DNA of 64,000 nt from Candolleomyces eurysporus (taxonomy: Eukaryota; Basidiomycota; Agaricomycetes; Agaricales; Psathyrellaceae), in assembly GCA_027579435.1 (NCBI GenBank), contig JANBPK010000776.1, positions 62,001 to 126,000 of the forward strand. The letters are read 5' to 3'. This document shows positions 45,801 through 56,611 of this stretch, in pieces. A program made the translations under genes and the position numbers. A model generated the notes under the pieces. It saw only the letters and a program-made list of their open reading frames with translations. It ran no database searches and was not told the DNA's origin. Positions within the stretch are counted from its first letter, which is position 1; each line of letters opens with the position of its first letter.

Positions 45801-47613
45801 AGGCAAAAATGAACAGCTTGTCAGATACTTGAACAAGCTGTTCTTGCTGATGCTTTGTAGGTGCCCAAGTGTCCCATTCTGTGCCCTCAAACACTTTTTG
45901 GATGTTTGAAAGAGACAGATAGTAGTTCAGATATAGCCAAATGTCTGACTCTACGATCACTGCTTCAATCTCTTGAAGATGAAAGCAGTCAGCCAGAGCA
46001 ATACTTTGGTATTTGATCCTGAGAACCAGTTCTGGCCTAGTGGTAAGAAAAACCTTGACATTGGGCAATTGGGAAACAAAGGTTATGATGAGAGATAGGA
46101 TATCTGAGGCATCTGGTTGTGCACACTCATCCAGAGCATCAAAGACAAACACAAGAGGTGTTGCTCTCTGTTCAAGCATGCTGTAAAGAGGCTTAGCCAC
46201 AAGCACAGAGAACTGCTGTGCTATAATCTTGTGCAAGCTTTCAGGATGATCATCGATGGCAGTAGCAATAGCCTTCCCATAGGATGCATCACAGCAAGCA
46301 AGCTGATAAGCAATAGTATGCACAAAGCCTGCAGCTTGCTGTCGATCAGCATGGTCCCGAGAGAAGAAGAAAGTAGCCCCAAGAGAATTGATAGCAGCAG
46401 CATGCTGGGCCACTGTCTTGGCCACAGTAGATTTTCCAATCCCAGCAATCCCATCAAGGACATAGATAGGTTTGCTAGCTCCCTGTTCTTCCAAGGCAGT
46501 GTTGCTCATCCAGCGGCCAATGCCAGCCAGGAGCTTCACCTGGGTGCCTTGAAAACATGGGTTGACCTTTGCAAGCTCCTGTGAGTCATAGGCTGCACCG
46601 GGAACATGCTTCAGTTTATCCAGAGAGGCAGACTATCATGATTGTCAATCAAAAATGAGTGGAAGAGTCTGCCAAAATACACACTTTGAAGTGGTTGTCA
46701 GTAGTAGCACACAGTTTTACCATCCAGCCTTCTTGATCTTTGACTGTCTTGTGGATGTCACTCAGGACAAGGGCACCTGCAATGAGATTCTCAATCTAGA
46801 TCATAACACTGCCATCAGCCACCACAATTTAAAGAGTAGAAGTGCATTTACCCAGAAACATTGCAAGACCTGATCCATTTTCTGGTTGGCTTCCTTTACA
46901 ACCTCAGAGTTATCCTTCACCATCATATACGCAGCAATTCCTGTCGAATATTCCACCACTGTGGCCAGAAACGTATCGTGTATTCCCCTAGCGGTAACTT
47001 CGGTCAGATGTTCCCCGAGGATCATACAAAATGAGACATACTTGACGAGGCGGCCAATGCTCTCTTTCAGGTCAACCGACAGTAACCTCTCATCTCGCCC
47101 TTTAATCGCATTTACCATACTCTCGTTGAGGAGGTCGCAACGCTTCTTCAGCTCCTCCATGTCTTCCTTGTTCAAATTCGCTTGCTAAGCTTTGTTAGCG
47201 AGGGTTATAGGTTGAAAGGCGGACCAACGTACCTCGAAGACGTCGATAATCTTCAAAAGTGCTTCACCGGGGCCTTTGAAAGGATCCGGGATGATCGGAA
47301 CAGCTATCGAAAGAGTCATTTTCAAAGCCCCCGCAACAACGGCCCAGGTTTTGCCGGTGGGGGCCGTGGTGGATTCGCCAGTGGAGGAGGTGGCCGTGGT
47401 AGAAGCTTCCGAGGCCCCATGACTTTCTGGGCCCTTTTCCTTCAGCCCAAGTTTGAGCTTGAACTTATCGATCTTCTTCTCTGCCTTTGCCAAGAACCGG
47501 TGGGTCCTGCTAGGTCGGCTCCCACTAGCACCGACGGGCGTCACAGGAGTCGGGGTATTACGCTCCGAATCGCCGGCGGTGTTGTCTCCATGCGTTTCCG
47601 TAGCCCCAGACAT
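42842..47613 (-). CDS. NLR-type NACHT-WD40 protein (fungal STAND), two single-base breaks
   Basis: Five exons in phase 0: 47233-47613, 46852-47184, 46685-46795, 45052-46632, 42842-45000; introns of 48-56 nt. About 1,520 residues result once two extra bases are discounted. Residues 1-275 form a helical N-terminal region of unknown effector type. The NACHT domain has the Walker [21 protein letters not shown] and a Walker B-like [12 protein letters not shown]. Thirteen WD40 repeats of 42 residues follow, plus a degenerate last blade ending DISKACKN. Frame breaks lie at an N insertion (44206) and near 44378; removing one base at each leaves exactly 719 codons in exon 5. They may be sequence errors or real damage. 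Such proteins act in fungal non-self recognition and programmed cell death. The 5' exons are CpG-normal and the rest CpG-poor. Confidence 0.88.
43120..44770 (-). repeat. Thirteen tandem 126-bp WD40 repeats
   Basis: Each unit encodes 42 residues on the pattern [16 protein letters not shown] then [20 protein letters not shown]. Most units differ at few sites, chiefly the residues after GHS and around the DD turn, which form the variable upper face of the propeller. Confidence 0.92.
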
Positions 47614-48270
47614 TGTGTTTGCTTGATCAGAAAGTTGAGTTGAATCGCGAGTTCGCAGTGGATGGTAAGTCCAAGTGATGGTAGCGGTTCAAGGAGAAGA
47701 GAAAGAGGCGATCAATGATCATCTCATCGATGCTGTGCTTCAGAGCCCGCCCCAAACCTCGTGACCTGGGCGCTTAACTCGGAAGTTGGGACGGATATTC
47801 GGGCGAAAAGAGAATAGGAAGTTCATCCAGCAAAAGTACATAAAAATATCTCGTAAAACCCGGACAATAAGTGTCCAGAAATATATGGCTCTTAAGAATA
47901 AAGCTGCACGGCAGACACCCTCTAGCATCCAGAGGGGATAGAAGAATTGTCCACAATAAGCACCTGTCTGCACCGCCGTGGCGGTTTTGATTAGCCTGAA
48001 TCTAGCGACCAAAGGTTTTTATGATTGCACATTCGGAAAGAAGCAAGAAGAATAGAAAACGTGCACCCGGTTAGTAAAGGGGTCAAGAAAGCCGAAAAGG
48101 AGGGGACGGCGTACAAGTGGGGTTGCAAGGCTGCAGAGCCAAACGGTCGGGAAGATGAGTGTAGATAAACGATGTTGACCATCAGGCTTGGTGAATGCCG
48201 CAACAGAGAAGCCCTGCCACAAGTAAAGCGTACAAGGTGTGCAGCATGCCAGCCCAGATCTTACCACGGT
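47614..48270. other. 5' flank of the NLR gene, no gene seen
   Basis: About 650 bp of CpG-normal sequence. Minus-strand frames at 47740-48012 and 48019-48291 are hydrophobic but lack start context or family support. Confidence 0.35.
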
Positions 48271-48405
48271 CAGCGTCGATGTGCCAGTCAACCATGCCTC
48301 TGTAAACCCATATCGTGAACGTCGCTGCGAAGACCGATGCGTTCTACGCCATCAACGCCGTCCACGATATTGCTTACCGCGACCGATATGAGTAGTCGAG
48401 AGAAG
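48271..48405 (+). pseudogene. Possible M36 (fungalysin) metalloprotease fragment
   Basis: The plus-strand frame reads VNVAAKTDAFYAINAVHDIA then YR, resembling the fungalysin block around the HD pair before YGFTE. It runs into a stop within ten codons and nothing else of the protease is found. The likeness is short, so the call is tentative. Confidence 0.3.
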
Positions 48406-48448
48406 CTGGCATCGTCTTCAAGGTCGAGTCAGTGGGCTAGGTATATAG

Positions 48449-49041
48449 ATGAAAGGATTGGTTCACTTAAGTAGACGGAAGGGTGAATTATCGACTGGCG
48501 GTATCAAGAAAGGACGAGACCGTGGGATTTCTTCACTCTCTTCGCTCAAACCTCACCCACCATGGCCAACTTTTCTCTCCGCATCCTCGTCATTTGGACA
48601 TCGCTGGCGTCACCTTCCCGAAAATATTTCTAAGAACTCGCAGAGGAAGTCGTTGAACGCCGTAGGAAGGGGTTGCAAAAAGTACGAGTGTCCATGGGCA
48701 TTCCTTCGATCCTCATTCAACTTTGTTCTTGCAGATGCGATCCGAGTTCGACCCCACTCTGGTGGCTTCAAGCATCGCTCACCTCAAGTCGCCCCCTCAG
48801 CAGCTAGCGACCTCCCTTGCTTGGCGTCACCGCTGCTTCCAACACGAACGTGTCGCCTTGCTTCATGCCACGCTCTGGAGAGCTCAGCTGGCTTCACCGG
48901 CGTCTAGGCCGGAGGATATGGATAGCGGCTCAGTCCGCCAACGCCGAAACACGTCCTGCCGCTGCACTCGCCTCCAAGGGACAAGTTGCGCTATCCAAAG
49001 AAGGGTTATCGGCGCGACTTGCCCAGTGGGCTAGACGATAA
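48449..49041 (+). other. Unresolved open frames
   Basis: Two overlapping plus-strand frames (48449-48907 and 48817-49041) are open. A plausible intron ends in CTTGCAG near 48736, giving MRSEFDPTLVASSIAHLK. I recognise no family and cannot choose a frame. Confidence 0.2.
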
Positions 49042-49107
49042 TATGAGACAATTCATGTCGCCCAAGTCTCCATCCAAAACGGTGCGTATCTATCATATTG
49101 TGGTCAA

Positions 49108-52100
49108 TTGGACAGAACACTGATTGACATATTATTGTACAGCACTCATCTACTACGACACACCTCGGTACGGCTATACGACGCATTCAGAAGAGGGTCG
49201 AGAGGACGAAGTGACTACGCCTGTTCCGCGCCACCACCGAACAAGTCCCCTATGATCACTCACCAACAACGAAATTCCATTTCCCTAGCTACGTCTCCCT
49301 CGCTCATCCCGTCGTCGCCATCCCTGTTCCCCACGTCTTCACTCAGCTCCTATCCATCCGTAACGTCCCTGAGCTCGTTGCATTCCCAAGGACAGCCGTC
49401 ATTACATTCCCGCCACTCTCCGCAGTCGCTACCCATCTCGCCTCGACATTCACCTCAACTCTCGTCCTATCTGCGTTCGCTCTCGCTCTCGCGTAAACCC
49501 TCTTTGGCAAGGGAACCCTCGTTCCCCCTGTTAAAGGAAGTCAAGGAGGAGGACGTGGAGGGTAACGCTGCCTTACCAGATACACCCCCGCATGCCTCGA
49601 AATACGAGCAGATGGAAGACAAAGATCATCTCGTTAGCCCAACAACGGAGAACCAGGCAAGAGTTGTGCCCCCATTACCGCAGGCCGTCCTCCCTTCAAC
49701 ACCGGCGACGACGAGAACGAGTACGGTAGAGCTGCTCACGCTGAGTCTTACGGGAACGGAGGAGACGATCACTTCAAGGACTAGCAGTAGTGGGGTTGGC
49801 ATCTACGATGGTGTCGACTGCTATTTGAAATCGACGACGTCGCGTGTGCCGGTCAATTCGAGGATGAGGTATCAGAGTGCGAGTGTGGTGGCGCAGTTGC
49901 AGCAACAGGTCGATTCAGGCGTCGTCTTTGACGGAGCTCGAATCAGGGGCACCCGAATGCTAGTGCTCACGCACATTCGTTCTAGTATTCGGGCTCGGGG
50001 ATCGCAAGTCCGATGGCGGAATTCGGAGGATCGTCGTCGGCTGCTTCCACCTTTTCCTTCTGCGACGACGACTGGTGCTTCGACCTCGTTGCCGGCATTG
50101 CCCATGTCTGATGCCCATCTCGTCAACCCCGCGGTGCTCTCCTCCTGCGGGGGTGAATCAATCTGGTGATGAAGACCTACTTTTGGAGGGATGGTCGTTC
50201 CAGCCTCTTCCCCCGCCTAAAACGTCGCGTGCGAGTTTGGGTCTTGGACTTGGGCCTGGGGTTGATAGATCTGGTGCGTCTTGTTCATTTGTTACTCTCA
50301 ATTTTATTTCTTTCTGTGTACTGTTCGTGATGCTAACTCCCCTTACTTTTTGTGTAGACGCAAACCTGCTATCAATTTACTCGACCTCGCCTGGTTTCCA
50401 AGCCCCCTGGGACCTTGATTCTGTCGGCTGTGGGCACAGCTTCAGGCAGCGGTGCTGGTGGACGTGTAGTGAGCGAAGTGGAGGGTGGAGCTTGGACGTG
50501 GCGTACGGTGTATATCGTCGATTCTGAGGAGGTTAGCAGCCGGCTGTGCGAGCTTTTGGAGAATCGGAATCCCACTCTGTTCTCTTCGGCTAGGCACACA
50601 AACGCTGGGAACGAGGATGAGGGGGATCAGATGGAGGATTGGGAGAGCAGGAGGAGGACGGTTGTTGCCGTTACCACCGATGCGGATGTGGGTCAAGCAG
50701 AAGAAGAAGAGAGGAGGAGTGCTCACCCGGTGCGGATTATAGAGGAGGTGCAGGAACAGCAGAGAAGACCCCCTAGCGGANCCTGTGCTGCCACTTGGCG
50801 ACCNTTTTCGCGCCTCGTTCCCTGGACGTCCATGCTTGTCGTTCCGCAGTACAACACCTCTCCCCCTGCAAGCGTCGCTGACTCCCGGCTTGCTACACCT
50901 CCCCCGTCCTTGGGCCACCGCCGGAGCTAATCGGTTGGGATGATGGTCAACGTTACTCCTACGCGTAAAGCGCCGTACCCGCCTTCTTTGCAGATGCATA
51001 CGCCGAGGAGGCAGGGTGGAACATTCCTGATGCTGCGATGGTGGAAGCCCGGTCATGGGTGTCACGACGCCTCCGAATACGCCTGCCAAGGCCAACGAAC
51101 GACCAGGGTTGTTGTTGGGATTTACGGGGGCCCGTATGCGAGCAGCAGTCGGGTCTATCTGGGGCCTCAGAACGGGAGTGCGGGGCATTCGAGGGAGGAG
51201 TCGAGGTCGAAGGATCATTCGTGGTCTCCGTTCAAGTCGTCTTTGTCATCGAACCACTCGTCGTCGTCGTCGAAGGCTCATTCAAGGTCGTCGAAAGCGC
51301 ATTCGAGGTCGCCGTCCAAGGCGTTGGCGTCTCCTCCCCTCCCGGCTCTTCCGTCGTCGCCGCCGCTGCTTTCGCTGTCGTCGTCTCCGGGTGTTACGCC
51401 TCTGTTGGATACTCCGCCTATCTTGACCAAGGCAGAGTTAGCGAGGTTGGGGCCGCCGCCCAAGAGGCCTCTTCTGGAGCCCCTGCTAGAATTGGGGTTG
51501 GATGTAGGGATGCTGGCGGGGTTGAATGGGGCGTTGAGGTTCCCTTCTCTTGCCCCTTTGCCTGGTGTTGCGTCTGTTCCCTTTGAAGCTGGGGATGAGA
51601 ATGGTGTGAGGAGGTTGAGTAGGAGTTCGATGGCCGAGAGGAGTGAATAGGAGGACCACGAGTACGGGTATGGGAATGGGAGTGCGTACCATGAGCGCGA
51701 AGAGAGTGGGGAGATGGAGCATGACGAGGAGATTGAGACGTTGAAGCGGGAGATGGGATTTGACCAGCACCTCGATAGTCGCCATCACCACCACCAACAG
51801 CACTTTGAGGACAATGACGAGGAGATGGGGTCCAGGAGCTCTGAAGGACCTGCCACCGCCACAAGTTATTCCTACGAGTCCGCCGTTGCCGCCTATCCCG
51901 CAGACTCGGAGCGCACCTGTTCGTGGGGACCACCAGCGACAACACCAGCGACAACACCAGCGACAACACCAACGACACCAGGCGGTGGAGGAGCCTCCGA
52001 AGATCGAGAGGAGTATGAGCTACTTTGACGATGACTATTCTGACAATGAGGATGACTTGGAGGACCTGGATCTCATGCCTATGATGGGGATAGCGATGAT

Positions 52101-52446
52101 GGGTGTGAGTGTAGGTGGGATGACGGGCGCTGGAGGGGGTGTGAGGTCGGCGAAGAATAACAATTGGAGAAACAGGGCGAGTGGCGGTGGTGTGAATGGG
52201 AACGACGGTGTGCGGAGTCGGATGGGGCGGGGGAGGAGGTCGAGGGACGAGAAGAAGGACGAGAAGGACAAGGACAAGTGCAAGGGTGCTCCGAGCTCAC
52301 CTGCGATAACGAGGAAGAGCAGAGAGGAGAAGGAGAAGAGCCACCAGCTAAGCGTACCAATTGCTCTCGAATCACCAGGAAACCCCGCAGTGCTTGAATG
52401 TTGTATCAGTTACTTGATTTGGGTAGTGTTAATATCATTGTCGTAG
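49108..52446 (+). pseudogene. Ser/Pro-rich disordered protein, frame broken in several places
   Basis: Long plus-strand frames succeed one another with similar low-complexity character. 49108-50169 (Ser-rich, first good ATG perhaps 49251, MITHQQRNSISLATSPS). 50075-50280, then after a likely intron ending TGTGTAG at about 50357 a frame containing GGAWTWRTVYIVDSEEV. 50940-52024 with a TAG at 51648-51650 between RSSMAERSE and EDHEYGYGNG. 51760-52446 with SMSYFDDDYSDNEDDLEDLD and a Lys/Asp-rich tail. Joining them needs at least three frame changes not explained by introns. N bases at 50781 and 50804 add doubt. It could be a real disordered regulator with sequence errors or a decaying gene. No domain is recognised. 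Confidence 0.4.
51931..51978 (+). repeat. 12-bp tandem repeat, about four units
   Basis: The unit ACCAGCGACAAC is repeated and encodes Thr-Pro-Ala-Thr-type residues in one frame and His/Gln/Arg in another. Confidence 0.85.
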
Positions 52447-52810
52447 AACCCATATCTCCTTGACCTCGTTTTGTTTTTCTGAATGTAAGGTTCTGCTTCT
52501 ACCTGCTTGCTCCCAATTTCTGCGGGAGGGCCACACTGGCCTCCAATGTAGGTCTGTACTTAAGTTGCAGGTGACCGGTTTAACCGTGGATTGTGCACGA
52601 TACATAGGATCAGACGAGAACTGAATGAATCAATTGACTCTCCAACAGACTCTGGAGTCTTTGCTTTCCTTACAAAACAAGAAGGAAGCAATCAGCTCTC
52701 ATCACACTCTACCAATGGAAATACACGTCGGTAAAAATAGTTGTGTATCATCATTCCAGTACATAGTCTTCACCAGTCAACCCCGTTTTAACCAGGCCAG
52801 CAGAGGCAAA
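52447..52810. other. Intergenic, no gene seen
   Basis: About 360 bp between convergent reading frames; presumably 3' flanks. Confidence 0.4.
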
Positions 52811-53680
52811 TCAAGTCCTAGATGCGGAGGTTGACGATTGATTTACCTCTGCCTTCAGGCTTGCAATGCGGGCGAGATCCTCTTCTTGTCCTGTCTCATC
52901 GAACCGCATCCGGAGGAGAGAGGTCAAATGGTTCAGGCTTTCGGATCGGTGCTGGTGCCCAACGAGATAGTGGGAAGCAAGAAGTTCTTCGCAGTGAAGA
53001 ATCGCCGCTTGAAGGTGAGAAAGGGTGCGGGTCTCCTTGTACATATCATGGAGTGATATGGAAAGGTTGCGGAGTGAAAATGCGCGATGTGGATGGGGCG
53101 ATGGTTGAAGGTCAAGTGCTTCGCGAAACAGGGAAATGGCCTTCACAAGGTCATTGACAATTCTTGTATGCCGATAGCGATGCAGGAGTGCATTGCCAAG
53201 ATCATTGAGTGACGACGAGCGATCTGGATGATGTGACGGTTGAAGTTCGAGTATTTCACGATACAGGGAAATGGCCTCCTCGGGATAATCCACGGTTCCT
53301 GTACGCCGATAACGATCTAGAAGTGCGCTGCCGAGACTGTTGAGTATCGAACAGCGATCCAGATGAGGGGGGGAGTCGAAGTTCCAGTCCTTCACGATAA
53401 AGGCAAATGGCTTCTTCAAGGTCATTCATGGTTTTTGAGCGCCGATAACGATCATGCAACGCGTTGCCAAGATTGTTGAGGGACAACGCGCGATCTGGAA
53501 GAGGGGATGGTCGAAGTCCTAGCGCGTCGCGATGAACGCAAATGGCCTCTTCAAGATCATTCACGGTCCTCGAGAGCCGATACCGCTCATGCAGTGCGTT
53601 GCCAAAGTTGTTGAGTAACAGCGCGCGATCTGGATGAGGGGAGGGTCGTCCATGGGCGAGAAGGGAAAACGGAGAAAAAG
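52811..53680 (-). pseudogene. TPR-repeat protein, short form with one frameshift
   Basis: Successive 42-residue TPR units are visible: NNFGNALHERYRLSRTVNDL, NNLGNALHDRYRRSKTMNDL, NSLGSALLDRYRRTGTV, NDLGNALLHRYRHTRIVNDL, then a C-terminal unit ending DLARIASLKAEVNQ. This repeat style is that of large basidiomycete TPR proteins, often joined to a CHAT domain, which is absent here. A run of seven G (53368-53374, plus strand) carries one base too many and splits the frame between units two and three. The likely ATG region near 53655 is not in the repeat frame, so the 5' end is also uncertain. It is either a truncated relic or a homopolymer error in a short gene. Confidence 0.65.
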
Positions 53681-53811
53681 ACGCGATTTATTTAAGAGGA
53701 CATGGGGTGGAGCAGACAACAAGTTCAATACGGTCTATTCAACAATCCCCTTGCCTTTTTCGGCCAACTTTCAGAAAACGAGGCATTAAACTTTACGTGA
53801 CTAAATTCCAT

Positions 53812-54724
53812 TCAAAGTCCTCCAAGCACTCCGGCCAGAATTCCGCCAAAAAGGCGTGCAGACGGCGTCTTCTCGTAGCTGGTCAGCAGGCCAAAGTCCG
53901 TCTTCGTCTCCTTCTCCTCCTCCTCCTGCCGCTCCCCGTCCAGCAGCGACACAAGCTCCGTGTCCACGGGCAAGCTTCCGAGGAACTGGAGGCCTTCTTT
54001 CCGGGCCATCTCTTCCCCTCCCCCCGTCGAGAACACGTTGTGCACCACCCCGCAGCATGGGCATGCGTACCCACTCATGTTCTCGATCAGCCCCAGCACA
54101 GGCAGATTCACGGCGCGTGTGAAGGACAGGCATTTCATTACATCCATTAACGCAACCGCCTGCGGTGTCGTAACGATGACTGCAGACAGCCGTGAATGCA
54201 CTCCAGCCAGGTGCTCCATGAGCGACAAATGCTCGTCCGATGTACCTATAGCCACCATGAATCTCTATCACCGCAGGGTCAGTCAAAATGAATGATCACT
54301 CACCGGGCGGCGTATCTATCACAAGGTAGTCCAGATCACCCCATCTCACATCGCTGAGGAACTGCCGAATCATCCCATTCTTCTTCGGCCCTCTCCAAAC
54401 AACGGAATCCCCCTTCTTTTTCAATAGGAACCCAACACTCATGCATGCCAATCTCGCCCCGGCACCATCGGCGTACACTGGCACCCATCCGCTAGTGCTT
54501 TGATGGACACCCTGATCGTCGACTCCAAGCATTCGGGGGATTGAGGGTCCTGTTAGATCCACATCAAGCACCCCTACTCGTGCCGTAGGCGATGATGCAT
54601 AGAGGCTGAGGGCAAGCTGCGCTGTAACAGATGACTTGCCCACACCTCCTTTTCCAGACAACACGAGGATGATGTTCTTTACCGTCTGCAGACGTCTAGT
54701 TACGGCGGATTCGTGCGTTGCCAT
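53812..54724 (-). CDS. CFD1: Cytosolic Fe-S cluster assembly factor CFD1 (NUBP2)
   Basis: Two exons (54304-54724 and 53812-54245) with a 58-nt intron give 284 residues. The deviant Walker [21 protein letters not shown], the switch [16 protein letters not shown] (its Gly split by the intron) and the Cys motif [12 protein letters not shown] identify the Mrp/Nbp35 P-loop family. The lack of the N-terminal four-Cys extension points to CFD1 rather than NBP35. The Cfd1-Nbp35 complex is the scaffold on which cytosolic and nuclear 4Fe-4S clusters are built. Frame and splice sites are intact. The C-terminal Glu-rich loop ([13 protein letters not shown]) looks like a local insertion. Confidence 0.94.
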
Positions 54725-54954
54725 GGATAGTTTGAGAGTAAGAGACAAGCCAGACTCATGGTATTCACAGAGCAAGTAAATGAGGAGCGGCGCATCCTGA
54801 ATAATGGATGAGTAATCTGATTACTGAGTCGGGTTAGGGGTTCGGCGGACAAAAGGAACATCTATCTAATCGCTAAGAGCANCTCAATTACAACTTCAGA
54901 CTCTCGGCGGCAAGGTTCTACGAGGACCTTTCAGTGGATGCATAGGAGCCAGAA

Positions 54955-56350
54955 CTAGAGACGGACGCTCACCAGTTTACAAAGCCGAGCTACCAGCCCC
55001 GCCAACTGAACGACTGTCCCAACGCCCTCCAATATCCGCATGTGGGTAAAGCCAATCTCCTGTACAAGATCGAGCGTCATTGAAATTTCGGCAGCGCAGG
55101 CTAATTCACTCTAACTAACCTTGATATACTCCAACTTGGTGTATTCCGGCATCCTGTATGACATCGGTCATTAGAGTCAATATAACTTTTTGGAGTAAGC
55201 TGTCATACTCATCGAAGGTTTTCGCTACCCTAAACAAGGTCACCACGATATCGACCGCACTGTAGCCTTGGTCCCAGAGCTCATGCAGCTTCTCAATGGC
55301 CGTATCGACATTGCCCTTCANACAAGCACGGATCATAGCCTGTACCACTATTGGGTGCGGCTGATCGCAGACCTTGAAGACNTTGTCACCTGAGATAAAG
55401 CCAAACCCGGAGTGGGTCGATTGCAGGTTGTTAATGGCTTGCCGCATATCGCCCTCGGCCGTGAAGATTAGAGCAGTAAGCCCATCGTCGTTGTACTGTA
55501 CCTGAATATCGACGCGTCAGACAGTTAATGNTAGATCGAGAAAGCCTGTAACACACCTTTTCCATTTCGCAGATTTCTAGCAGGCGTTTCAGAATCTCCT
55601 GATCCCGTAGCTTTGCATATCTTAGAATAGCACATCGACTTTGTATNGGCTCNATGATCTTGTTGCTCATATTGCAAGCAAGGCAGAACCGNGTCGTATT
55701 GGAGAAGATTTCCATTGTTCTCCGCAGAGCTTGCTGAGCNCCTGGTGTCATACTANAAATCATTGGCGATGGGCTATTACANATTCATNNANNGCGACGG
55801 ACCTGTCTGCTTCATCCAGGATAATGATCTTNTGCCGTCCTGGNGGAAGGGTAACCTTCTTCTGGGCAAAGGTTTTGATTTTGTTACGAACGACGTCAAT
55901 GCCACTAAGAGCCAGTTGTGAGTCTCGAAGCGNTAGATGCGATAGGTCGACTCACCGTTCATCCGATGCATTCAGCTCCAAAACACCTTCTTTATACGCG
56001 TCTCCAAGCAGTTGGTGGGCCAGACAGTGTATACTTGTCGTTTTTCCAATACCAGGCATGCCCTTGGATGCAACTGGTCAGAGCGCAGTGGGGGGCAGCG
56101 ANGGTAGATGCACACACCGATATGATGATATGGGGGCAATTTCCCTCTCGTGCGATGACTTTCAATCTGTCAATGGTATCCTCGTTGCCCACAACATCGT
56201 CCAGTGTTTGGGGGCGATACTTTTCCACCCTAGAGCGTTGTTCAGAAGGGAACGGCCGTGTGATCCAAGCAAACATACCATGGNAATTCGTATGCGGCTT
56301 CNGAGGTAGTGTTTGCGGCCTTTCCTTTGCTCAGAGACGAGGAAGCCATG
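54955..56350 (-). CDS. RFC4: Replication factor C subunit (yeast Rfc4 / human RFC2)
   Basis: Start ATG 56348-56350, stop 54955-54957, several short introns. Visible blocks: [20 protein letters not shown], a Walker A in the exon near 56040-56065 reading [24 protein letters not shown] near 55815, [14 protein letters not shown], a SRC motif in [37 protein letters not shown] with sensor 2, and a helical collar domain ending [16 protein letters not shown]. The RFC clamp loader places PCNA on primed DNA. The gene contains more than ten single N bases and I did not fix every exon edge. It is head to head with the SerRS gene. Confidence 0.88.
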
Positions 56351-56611
56351 AGGATATAGTTGATGGGGGTTGGGAAAACGCGTCGCGTCACGATCTGGTN
56401 CGGCTTCAATGGTGATTTCCCAGCGCGATATTTGGCAGCAACGGTGGCGCCAAACTTTGACGGAACGATTTGCGTCCGTTGCCTCCGAAGTCACCTCCGA
56501 ACTTGAACACTCTGNCCACCTTTTTCCTCCATGTACTGTAACCTGCGGCCCTTCNGCAGAGCTTTGGTCTCTCCGAGATTCTCTGGTATGATAGTCTTTT
56601 GCNTTATTGCA
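56351..56611. promoter_or_regulatory. Shared promoter of RFC4 and the SerRS gene
   Basis: About 260 bp between divergent starts, with a few N bases. No clear elements. Confidence 0.45.

Larger units (their letters stand above)
30850..46900. other. CpG-depleted, repeat-rich block
   Basis: From about 30850 the sequence abruptly loses CG dinucleotides: 30851-31290 contains none that I could find, while the UTP25 gene just before is CpG-rich. TG and CA are correspondingly common. The pattern holds, with a few richer patches (for example 34980-35200), to about 46900. It contains only relics, broken genes, repeats and the 3' exons of one NLR gene. C-to-T decay of methylated CpG, as described for transposon-rich DNA of many Agaricomycetes, is the likely cause. 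Confidence 0.8.
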
